The notes beneath the pieces are model-generated. The model saw only the letters and a program-made list of their open reading frames with translations. It was not told the origin of the DNA and searched no databases. A stretch of 5,520 nucleotides of DNA, taken from contig JAUXGI010000105.1 of the NCBI GenBank assembly GCA_030622295.1, positions 1-5,520 on the forward strand, written 5' to 3'. Shown here piece by piece: positions 1 through 5,493 of the stretch; position 1 is the first letter of the stretch; each line of letters opens with the position of its first letter. The DNA comes from Planctomycetota bacterium (GTDB taxonomy: Bacteria > Planctomycetota > B129-G9). Both the position numbers and the translations under genes were made by a program.

Positions 1-42
1 ATCGGGGTCGGCTCGTAGAAGGGGACTGTCACCTTGCGGATC

Positions 43-66
43 GGGGGAGAGGCTGCTATTTCCCCC
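43..66. other. GC-rich inverted repeat GGGGGAGA/TTTCCCCC
   Basis: GGGGGAGA (43-50) pairs with TTTCCCCC (59-66) through eight base pairs including one G-T, leaving an 8-nt loop. It lies in the same non-coding stretch as the hairpin at 91-115 and the repeat at 125-157. A GGGGACTGTCACC motif is at 21-33. The stretch 1-165 thus holds three potential hairpins and no supportable gene. Confidence 0.4.
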
Positions 67-90
67 CTCGCTTTTACCAGCAATTCTTTA

Positions 91-115
91 ATGCTCCCGA
101 GGCGGGCGCGAGCAT
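91..115 (-). terminator. Candidate hairpin downstream of the operon (weak terminator)
   Basis: ATGCTC (91-96) and GAGCAT (110-115) pair perfectly, and an inner CCG (97-99) and CGG (103-105) can extend the stem around an AGG loop with a 4-nt bulge. It lies 50 bp after the stop codon at 166. On the minus strand it is followed by TAAAGAATT rather than a T-run, so intrinsic termination is doubtful. It may instead stabilise the 3' end of the transcript. Confidence 0.3.
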
Positions 116-124
116 CAAGAGGAC

Positions 125-157
125 GGGGAGTCAGACCCCCTCCCCCGCCACGTCTGA
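125..157. repeat. Repeat-like element related to the upstream C-tract block
   Basis: GGGGAG (125-130) and CTCCCC (140-145) form a perfect 6-bp stem with a 9-nt loop. Separately, TCAGAC (131-136) and GTCTGA (152-157) are perfect inverted 6-mers. The order GTCA, C-tract, CTCCCC, CGTCTGA matches the block at 5446-5486. It lies 9 bp beyond the stop codon of the last gene. No T-run follows on the minus strand, so it is not a textbook terminator, though its position would allow it to act on the transcript end. Confidence 0.6.
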
Positions 158-165
158 GCCGGTGC

Positions 166-1857
166 CTATTCTTCTATTACCTCGACATCTTCCGGGAAGA
201 CGGGGTCGAACTTCTCCGCCGGTATTTCCTCAGAGATGTCTATGTTCTTGAGGCCGACCTCGTTGTAATTCTTTTTTCTCTGCAAGTCGTATAATCTTAT
301 TTTGCAGGCCAGGAACGTCTCCAGTTCCACCCACAACTCGATACGGTCTACGTTATACACTTCCCCGTCTTCGTCCTCTTCCGCTTTTTCCCAGGGTTTC
401 AGTTCGAAACGGTAGGTCTCCAGGCCGTCAATTTTTTCGACCCCCTCGAATTTGAAATTGAAGTCCTTCGCCAGCGCATGGATGTCCTGGGCGAAGAACT
501 TCTGCATGATCCTGAGGTTCCCGAGGTCCACCTTGCCCTGCGCCTTTTCCACGTCAAATATGGTTGCCCGCTTGTTTTCCTTTTCGTAACGGTAAGCTTT
601 CTTGCCGTTGCTTCCCAGTATCTTTTCCTTCGGCTTTGCTATCTCGATGCGGAATTTGTCCGGCGGCATGAAATAGAGCACGCCGCTCGACCGTGAATGC
701 GCCGTCTCTTCCCCCCAGGCGGGGTCGTACCTGTCATCCTCGTAGTCGGCCCTCACGCCCCGCACCCATGAGCCGGTCCGCCGCATGCGCCACAGGATGT
801 CGGCGGCTCTCTCCAGTGTCGCGTTGTCGCTGAACTTCTTTATTCCTTCCTTTGACGGCTTGAAGCGGAACTCGCCCTCGGGGATTTCTTCGCCCTTGTC
901 AATCTCGACATTTTCAAACCAGATTATCGTTTCCGCGTCGTTAAACGCATTGTAGAGTTTCAACTTCTCCACGAGGAAGTCGCGGCTTATCACCGCTTCC
1001 AGGTGTTTGTAGTTCCTTCTTTTTGTCTTGTCCTTATAGATGAGTTCGAGAAGATAAACATCGCGCTTCTTGAGGTCCTCGACGTCATGGCCTTCGCGCT
1101 TCAGTCTTTTTCTCTCCGAGGCATCGTCCTTGTCAATCAGGCGCATGTCGAACGTCCTGTTCAACGCATCGGGGTCCGCGCCCTGGAGCAGGAGCAGCAC
1201 TTCATACATCTTATCGTTTTCAATCAGCCATCTTTCCGCTTTTACCGTGTCGCCGCTGCGTTTCACAATCCAGAGGACGTGCATGTAGGCCAGGTACTGC
1301 TCTGATTCCTTTTTGCTGTTTTCGTCGTGCGAAACATGCTCCAGCCTCAGGGCGAACCGGTTGTCGGGTTTGTAGATGAACCTGCCGCTCGATGTCCGGC
1401 CCGTTTCCCTTTTCTCGTTATCGGTTTCGACGGGCTGCTCGTAGATGCCGAAGCGTGTTATGGTCATCTCCCCGCGCATCCATTTGACGCTGCTCTGATG
1501 TTCGTGAAATCTCCTGAGCAGCCTGTCCAGGGGCGTCTCTTCCCGCGGCCGGTCGTTGTTGAGGCCGTTTTCGGGTTCGTCGCCTTGTTCGCCGCCGCCG
1601 TTCGGTTCGCCTCCGCTGCCGTTTTCGGACGGACCGTCGCCGGTGTCGGTCTCCTCGCGGGATATCTCGCCGGTGTCTTCGCCGGCCTCTTCGCCGCCGT
1701 TTTCTTCATCAGGAGCAACGGCGGTCTCCCGCCTGTTTTCTTCCCCGGAGAGGTTTTCGCCTGAAAAGGTGGGCGTGCTCAGTTGCAGTATTATTACTGT
1801 GACCGAACCCGCGACCGCCGCGAGCAGGAGAACGAGGATGATTAGATTCGTTTTCAT
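166..1857 (-). CDS. Membrane-anchored protein with acidic tether and two tandem LolA-like domains
   Basis: This 563-aa protein begins with Lys2 and a long hydrophobic helix (5-26) without a clear AxA or lipobox site, so an uncleaved anchor with the body outside the cytoplasm is most likely. Residues 31-108 are a low-complexity tether rich in Glu, Gly, Asp and Asn. Two LolA-like domains follow, at about 109-340 and 346-563. They share landmarks in the same order: WMRG (126-129) and WVRG (364-367); SSG..Y.P..F (156-168) and SSG....P..F (390-402); LY (301-302) and LY (522-523); EEIP (323-326) and EEIP (543-546). The end, 'F.P.FPEDVEVIEE', recalls the LolA family ending F.f..P.gv.vi. LolA-type proteins carry acylated cargo or, as RseB, sense envelope damage. 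This is far longer than single-domain LolA (about 200 aa). It starts 3 bp after the membrane-protein gene and is last in the operon. Carrier or sensor roles are inference; an alternative is a structural scaffold for the transporter. Confidence 0.88.
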   Translation of the reverse strand: MKTNLIILVLLLAAVAGSVTVIILQLSTPTFSGENLSGEENRRETAVAPDEENGGEEAGEDTGEISREETDTGDGPSENGSGGEPNGGGEQGDEPENGLNNDRPREETPLDRLLRRFHEHQSSVKWMRGEMTITRFGIYEQPVETDNEKRETGRTSSGRFIYKPDNRFALRLEHVSHDENSKKESEQYLAYMHVLWIVKRSGDTVKAERWLIENDKMYEVLLLLQGADPDALNRTFDMRLIDKDDASERKRLKREGHDVEDLKKRDVYLLELIYKDKTKRRNYKHLEAVISRDFLVEKLKLYNAFNDAETIIWFENVEIDKGEEIPEGEFRFKPSKEGIKKFSDNATLERAADILWRMRRTGSWVRGVRADYEDDRYDPAWGEETAHSRSSGVLYFMPPDKFRIEIAKPKEKILGSNGKKAYRYEKENKRATIFDVEKAQGKVDLGNLRIMQKFFAQDIHALAKDFNFKFEGVEKIDGLETYRFELKPWEKAEEDEDGEVYNVDRIELWVELETFLACKIRLYDLQRKKNYNEVGLKNIDISEEIPAEKFDPVFPEDVEVIEE

Positions 1858-1860
1858 TGT

Positions 1861-2682
1861 TTACCGTCCCGGTTCACTGGAGCAGACCGCCGCCTCTTCA
1901 CTTGCGTCAACGGTCGACGGGGCGGGCGGCTTTTTCGAAAACGCGCGCCTGACCCTTCCAATCACGATGCCCGCCAGCGCAATCCCCCCGCATACCAGGA
2001 TTATCTGCCACCAGTTCAATTTCAACAGGTCCGCCGCCAGCGCGGTCAGGTAGTAGCGCGGGTATCTGCCCAGGAAAACCGCGAGCGCATACCTGGGGCG
2101 GCTGTAACCGCGCGGCACGGCAAGGAGCCTGTCCGCTGCAAAGGGGATGGCGAACGCGTTTATCATCAATACGATTAAAAACGGCGCCTGATTGAACCAG
2201 GCCGCAATTCTTTCATAGAACCTGGTCCTGGCCAGCCTGCGGACTCGCCCCAGCCGCATCAGCCACGCCAGCGCGTGGTAATCGGCCAGGTTGGCCGTGA
2301 CCGTCGCAAGCGACGCCAGCAGGGCCGTCAGATACAGCGGGTAAGGCTCTCGCGTTGCGCCGAAGAGGCGCTCAAGCAGGACGGGCAGCGACTCCGTTGC
2401 GCCGAACCACCGCGTGACCGACTCCACCATGCCCGGCATGGCCTCGCCCGAGGCCATGAACATCACGCCTATGCTCGTGTTCAGAGGTATGAACGTGGTG
2501 GCCAGCGAAAGGTAGATGACGCCGATTCCCGGTATTCTGAAGCGGGCCGGAAGAAGCGCGGTCAACGCGACCAGACATGCCAGGTACGCGACGTACAGCG
2601 CCAGCCATCGCTTCGGTCTGATCCTGTCCACGCCGAGCGGCCCTGCCGCAGCGCCGGAATCAGTCCTCGATGATTCTGCCAT
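1861..2682 (-). CDS. Polytopic membrane protein, possibly DedA/VTT-like
   Basis: This 273-aa protein has about five hydrophobic segments: 26-46, 52-78, 116-137, 166-187 and 225-245. The N-terminus (1-25) and the C-terminal tail (246-273) are polar. The region 'IPLNTSIGVMFMASG' (65-79), followed by 'TANLADYHALAWLMRLGR' (129-146) and 'AIPFAADRLLAVPRG' (178-192) then 'FLGRYPRYY' (203-211), resembles the order of DedA/VTT (SNARE-associated) proteins: a re-entrant Pro segment, an Asn/Tyr helix with a Gly-Arg end, a Pro/Asp/Arg segment and an FxxxGR motif. DedA proteins are linked to phospholipid and undecaprenyl-phosphate flipping. The match is by eye and the family could be wrong. The gene starts inside the ATPase gene (23 bp overlap), which suggests translational coupling. 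There is no strong ribosome binding site; GTG at codon 18 is an alternative start. Its position between the ATPase and the LolA-like gene suggests an envelope role in the same pathway. Confidence 0.85.
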   Translation of the reverse strand: MAESSRTDSGAAAGPLGVDRIRPKRWLALYVAYLACLVALTALLPARFRIPGIGVIYLSLATTFIPLNTSIGVMFMASGEAMPGMVESVTRWFGATESLPVLLERLFGATREPYPLYLTALLASLATVTANLADYHALAWLMRLGRVRRLARTRFYERIAAWFNQAPFLIVLMINAFAIPFAADRLLAVPRGYSRPRYALAVFLGRYPRYYLTALAADLLKLNWWQIILVCGGIALAGIVIGRVRRAFSKKPPAPSTVDASEEAAVCSSEPGR

Positions 2683-3325
2683 CTCGCATTCTCAGCGTCC
2701 GCGAGGCCACTGCCGCGGCCTCTGAGTTGTGTGTAATCATCAGGATGGTTTGGCCGTGCTCTTCATTGAGACGTTTGAACTCGGCGAGTATTCGGTTGGA
2801 GTTGTCGCTGTCCAGGTTGCCGGTCGGCTCGTCGGCCATGAGCAGTTTCGGCTTGTTCACGATTGCGCGCGCTATTGCCACGCGCTGCTGCTCGCCGATG
2901 GACATTTCCCTGGGCTTGTGGTGCATCCTGTCGCCCAGTCCCATGTATTTCAGTATCTCAACCACTTTGTCATCCGTGGGGAGGCCGCGGATTTTCATGG
3001 CGATTTCGATATTGCCCCGCGCGCTCAGGGTCGGCAGCAGGTTGAAGCGCTGGAAGACGAACCCTATTTTTTCGCGCCGGATTGCGGCGAGGCCGAAATC
3101 AGGGAGCGCCGTGAGTTCGTCGCCGTCGAAGAATATCCGGCCGCCGCTTGCGCGATGCAGGCCGCCCAGAAGGTGCAGCAGCGTGCTCTTGCCGCAGCCC
3201 GACGGGCCGACTATGGCGACGAACTCGCCCTCCTCGACCTCCATGTCCACGCCCGTCAGGGCAGGTTCCCATCGCGAGCCGATCTTGTAGGATTTCTTCA
3301 GGTCTATGGTTTTCAGGATAGGCAT
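2660..3325 (-). CDS. ABC transporter ATP-binding protein, LolD/MacB type
   Basis: This 221-aa protein is a complete ABC nucleotide-binding domain of normal LolD length. In order it shows Walker A GPSGCGKST (40-48), the Q-loop Gln92 in 'VFQRFNLLP', the signature MSIGEQQR (141-148), Walker B LLMADEP (161-167) with catalytic Glu166, the D-loop 'GNLDSD' (169-174) and the switch His199 in 'MITHN'. The combination 'VFQRFNLLP' with 'DEPTGNLDS' is characteristic of the LolD/MacB/FtsE subfamily. It would act as a cytoplasmic homodimer powering the permease encoded 47 bp upstream. The signature has Ile in place of the first Gly of LSGGQ. Variation at this position occurs in active ABC proteins, so no loss of function is implied. 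The ATG is the only plausible start because an in-frame TGA lies a few codons upstream, although the ribosome binding site is weak (GGA then an A-run). Its stop overlaps the next gene by 23 bp. Confidence 0.97.
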   Translation of the reverse strand: MPILKTIDLKKSYKIGSRWEPALTGVDMEVEEGEFVAIVGPSGCGKSTLLHLLGGLHRASGGRIFFDGDELTALPDFGLAAIRREKIGFVFQRFNLLPTLSARGNIEIAMKIRGLPTDDKVVEILKYMGLGDRMHHKPREMSIGEQQRVAIARAIVNKPKLLMADEPTGNLDSDNSNRILAEFKRLNEEHGQTILMITHNSEAAAVASRTLRMRDGRIIED

Positions 3326-3372
3326 TCGGTTTTTTCCGGAGTTTCAGTCGCGCCCGGAGCAGAGGCTCTCTC

Positions 3373-4500
3373 TCACTCGTAGGTAAGCGCGACCACCGGG
3401 TCCTTGCTTGCGGCGACGGCAGCTGGATAAAGCGCGCCCAGTACGCCGCCGACAAGTCCCACGAGCGTTGCAATCAGCACCCACTGAGGCGGTATGGTCA
3501 CGTTGAGCAGACTGATAGTGGGTATCAGCCAGGCCGCGAAGTAACTGAGTCCCACGCCCACGGCAACGCCCAGCACGCACAAAATGAGCGACTCGGTGAT
3601 TATGGCACGGGCTATGAAAAAGCGCGTCGCGCCCAGCGACTTCAGTACCCCGATGTCGCGCGTCCGCTCCACCACTACCGTGTACATGGTGAGCAGTATC
3701 ACAAGGCAACTTATGCTCATCGCGACGATGGTCACGTAGTTGGCGAAGTCGTCGATTATCCTGGCCTCCTTCCGGAAGGTCTCGTACATGGTTGCCGATA
3801 CGATGGGGCGCACGTCCAGTTTCTCGTTGTTTGCGTCTCTTGTTTCCTTTATCTGGCCGGCCACCTGTTGGGGGTCAATGCCTTCCCTGCACATCACCGC
3901 AAAGATGCTGGCGCCTTTTCTGTCGAATTTCAGTCCTTGCAGCGTGTCGAAGGGCACGTATACGCGCACCCCCACGCCTATGTGGTGTATGCCGACTATC
4001 TTCCAGTCGTGGTTGAGGTACCTGACGGTGTCTCCCACGTCCAGGCCGCTGTGCTTTGACAGGCGGCCGTCTATCAGCATTTCGAACGAGCCGTCTTTAA
4101 AGAACCGGCCCTTGTTCTCGCCCGCCAGCCTTACGTTCAGGGCGCTCAGGTTTTTTTTGCTGACGCCCCAGACACGGTTTTCCTGTTGCACTTTTCCTAT
4201 TACCTGTATCTTGTCCTGGACTATGGATATGAGCGGTTTAATCCTGTCCGGGCCGAGGTGGTCTTCTATTGCTTTGCCGTAGGAATGCGGCATCTGCTCC
4301 GTGCCGCCCCAGATTTCGAACTTGCGGTAAACGAAGATATCCACGCCGGTGTTGCTCATGCGATTGGCGATTTCGTCAATGGTGCCCGAGAGCATGCCCT
4401 TGAGCACCAGCAGCAGGGCCACGCCTATCGCTATGCCGAATATGCTGATGGCGCTGCGGGTCTTGCGCTGCCAGAGATTTGCCGCTGCGAGGTTGGACAT
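3373..4500 (-). CDS. ABC transporter permease, MacB/LolC/FtsX family
   Basis: This 375-aa protein has the four-helix layout of type VII (MacB/LolCDE/FtsX) permeases: TM1 at about 16-36, a large extracytoplasmic domain (about 37-254, MacB_PCD-like), then TM2 (255-277), TM3 (303-326) and TM4 (340-362). The conserved cytoplasmic coupling helix is clear as 'ERTRDIGVLKSLGAT' (278-292), and the tail 'YPAAVAASKDPVVAL' (358-372) is typical. The periplasmic domain has the usual 'LIDGRLSKHSGLDVGDTV' (142-159) signature. Family members do not move substrate through a channel. They couple ATP hydrolysis to periplasmic movement that extracts lipoproteins (LolCE), drives efflux (MacB) or activates hydrolases (FtsX). 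Only one permease gene is present, so a homodimer is expected, unlike the LolC/LolE heterodimer. It lies between the lipoprotein and the ATPase. GAGAG 6 nt upstream and GGAGG 13 nt upstream of the ATG support the start. The substrate is unknown. Confidence 0.95.
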   Translation of the reverse strand: MSNLAAANLWQRKTRSAISIFGIAIGVALLLVLKGMLSGTIDEIANRMSNTGVDIFVYRKFEIWGGTEQMPHSYGKAIEDHLGPDRIKPLISIVQDKIQVIGKVQQENRVWGVSKKNLSALNVRLAGENKGRFFKDGSFEMLIDGRLSKHSGLDVGDTVRYLNHDWKIVGIHHIGVGVRVYVPFDTLQGLKFDRKGASIFAVMCREGIDPQQVAGQIKETRDANNEKLDVRPIVSATMYETFRKEARIIDDFANYVTIVAMSISCLVILLTMYTVVVERTRDIGVLKSLGATRFFIARAIITESLILCVLGVAVGVGLSYFAAWLIPTISLLNVTIPPQWVLIATLVGLVGGVLGALYPAAVAASKDPVVALTYE

Positions 4501-4501
4501 G

Positions 4502-5368
4502 TTATTCTCTCAGCCTCCATGTTCCGTCCGGCTGCAATTCGCTGACCTCCGCCCCCTCGGGTATCACGGCGCGCGTGGAATGGCCCATCGCCCTCCAGAA
4601 CGCGTCCTCGTCGTTTACCCTGAACCTCGTCGGATCCACGTTTTCAATCTTGAAATACGCATCCCTTTCCCTGCCCGTAATTGTCAGCGCGCTCGGCACA
4701 TATGCCTCCTTGTCCCCGAAGACCCTGACCTTTCTCATCTTGTCGTAATCAACCGTCAGGAGCAGGCTTCCGTCCCTGCCGTACACCTCCTGTCTCACGG
4801 GCAGCAGTGTTTGGGAGGAGACGAAAAGTCTGCGCATGTTCTCTCCGGGTCTGTTGATGGTCAGCACGTAATTGCCGGAATCATCCCTGCTCATTTCCGC
4901 ATGTTCCGGTTCTATGCGCTCCAGCGCCATCGCCGCGGACAGCAGGTCCGGCCTGAAATCAAAGAACTCGCTATCGGCTGCCTGGAGGTATTCCACCTTG
5001 CCGGTCCGGAATATCGTCTTCTTCTCCTGAAACTCGATGACGTCGAAGACATCCCCGTCCGTCTTGAGGACGAGCACGTTCAAGTTGGCCTTTCTGACGA
5101 ACAGGCCGACTGTGGAGGGCTTCATGAAAGCGAAGTCGGCCTCCGCATTTAGCCCGTTGGGGTACTGGCTGTTCTTCATCTTCACGCTGGTCAGGGAGAG
5201 GACGACGCGGACGCTGTCGCTGTTCAGGTTCAGGCGTTCTATCAGTTCTTCTCTGGAGATGTCAATGGGCTTGTCATTGCCGTTGGGGTCGGGTGTGCCG
5301 TTGCAGCCCGCGCCCGCAAGCCATATCGCACACACGGACAGGACGGCGAACAAAAATGCTTTTCTCAT
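4502..5368 (-). CDS. Secreted lipoprotein, LolA/LolB/DUF4292-like fold (predicted)
   Basis: This 288-aa protein has a lipoprotein signal peptide: MRK, a hydrophobic core at about 4-18, and a lipobox-like LAGAGC ending at Cys22. The residue at -3 is Gly rather than the usual Leu, so the lipobox is slightly atypical. A short Asn/Asp/Pro-rich tether (23-36) follows. The body (about 37-260) has the alternating beta-strand pattern of LolA/LolB/DUF4292 proteins: a helix with a 'VLSLTSV' strand, 'ADFAFMKPSTVGLFV' (77-91), a variable middle with 'FRPDLL', then strands ending in 'VDPTRFRV' (244-251). Proteins of this fold bind acyl chains in a half-barrel; LolB accepts lipoproteins at the outer membrane. 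The start is well supported, because AAAGGAG lies 6 nt upstream of the ATG. It is the first gene of the operon and its TAA is 1 bp from the permease ATG. A LolB-like acceptor role is inference; it could equally be a substrate-binding or sensor lipoprotein for the transporter. Confidence 0.85.
   Translation of the reverse strand: MRKAFLFAVLSVCAIWLAGAGCNGTPDPNGNDKPIDISREELIERLNLNSDSVRVVLSLTSVKMKNSQYPNGLNAEADFAFMKPSTVGLFVRKANLNVLVLKTDGDVFDVIEFQEKKTIFRTGKVEYLQAADSEFFDFRPDLLSAAMALERIEPEHAEMSRDDSGNYVLTINRPGENMRRLFVSSQTLLPVRQEVYGRDGSLLLTVDYDKMRKVRVFGDKEAYVPSALTITGRERDAYFKIENVDPTRFRVNDEDAFWRAMGHSTRAVIPEGAEVSELQPDGTWRLRE
4507..4518 (-). promoter_or_regulatory. Ribosome binding site region of the permease gene
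   Basis: The minus strand reads GGAGGCTGAGAG here, inside the last codons of the lipoprotein gene. GAGAG lies 6 nt and GGAGG 13 nt before the ATG at 4500. The nearer site has normal spacing. Placement inside the upstream gene, whose stop is 1 bp from the start codon, indicates translational coupling. Confidence 0.6.
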
Positions 5369-5374
5369 GGCCTG

Positions 5375-5381
5375 CTCCTTT
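5375..5381 (-). promoter_or_regulatory. Strong ribosome binding site of the lipoprotein gene
   Basis: The minus strand reads AAAGGAG followed by CAGGCC and the ATG at 5368, giving a 6-nt spacer. It is the best Shine-Dalgarno match in the window and fixes the start of the first operon gene. Confidence 0.85.
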
Positions 5382-5393
5382 GCGCCGGTGGTC

Positions 5394-5428
5394 GAAACTT
5401 GAAACCTGAAACTTGAAACCTGAAACTG
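5394..5428. repeat. Five tandem GAAACYT heptamers
   Basis: Five contiguous 7-bp units occur: GAAACTT, GAAACCT, GAAACTT, GAAACCT and GAAACTG, so the first four are two exact copies of a 14-bp unit. On the coding strand of the operon this reads as alternating GTTTCAA/GTTTCAG. It sits about 26 bp before the lipoprotein start codon, in the presumed 5' untranslated or promoter region. The same wording is familiar as an intergenic filler repeat in environmental bacterial genomes, from general recollection only. Confidence 0.9.
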
Positions 5429-5441
5429 TCAGGCCCCGCGA

Positions 5442-5493
5442 GGGGGTCACCCCCCCCCCCCCGCTTCCCCCCTCCCCAGCGTCTGACCCCCCC
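5442..5493. repeat. C-tract (G-tract on coding strand) block with CGTCTGA motif
   Basis: The plus strand has G5 (5442-5446), TCA, C13 (5450-5462), GCTT, C6 (5467-5472), T, C4 (5474-5477), AG, then CGTCTGA (5480-5486) and C7 (5487-5493). The first part can form a short GGGGG/CCCCC hairpin with a TCA loop. On the minus strand the tracts are G7, G4, G6 and G13, separated by 9, 1 and 4 nt, which meets the usual G-quadruplex pattern. The arrangement C-tract, CTCCCC, CGTCTGA recurs at 130-157 in the same orientation. The 13-base homopolymer is also prone to sequencing or assembly length error. Confidence 0.8.

Larger units (their letters stand above)
166..5368 (-). other. Predicted five-gene operon: lipoprotein, ABC permease, ABC ATPase, membrane protein, tandem LolA-like protein
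   Basis: Five minus-strand genes follow one another with gaps of 1 bp (4501), 47 bp (3326-3372), an overlap of 23 bp (2660-2682) and 3 bp (1858-1860). No convincing terminator lies between any of them. The strongest ribosome binding site precedes the first gene and later starts look translationally coupled. The content is coherent: an ABC permease and ATPase pair flanked by a secreted lipoprotein and an anchored LolA-like protein. This supports one transcript starting at or beyond the right end of the window and ending in the 1-165 region. Co-transcription is inferred from spacing, not shown. Confidence 0.8.

Noticed and set aside
34..294. Plus-strand open frame of 86 codons at the left end
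   Set aside because: It runs through the repeat-like hairpin DNA and into the antisense strand of the tandem LolA gene; its translation is low-complexity Arg/Pro sequence.
3326..3372. A terminator or second promoter in the 47-bp gap between permease and ATPase genes
   Set aside because: No stable hairpin with a T-run and no clear promoter pair is visible; the gap is short and the two products need each other.
2670..3382. Two long plus-strand open frames (206 and 217 codons) opposite the ABC ATPase
   Set aside because: Both are antisense to an unmistakable ABC ATPase and their translations show no motif.
4349..5152. Plus-strand open frame of 267 codons antisense to the lipoprotein and permease genes
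   Set aside because: It is fully covered by two well-supported minus-strand genes, has no recognisable domain or ribosome binding site, and is explained by GC-rich antisense codon bias.
5394..5428. CRISPR-like array
   Set aside because: The units are 7 bp with no spacers, and there are no cas genes.
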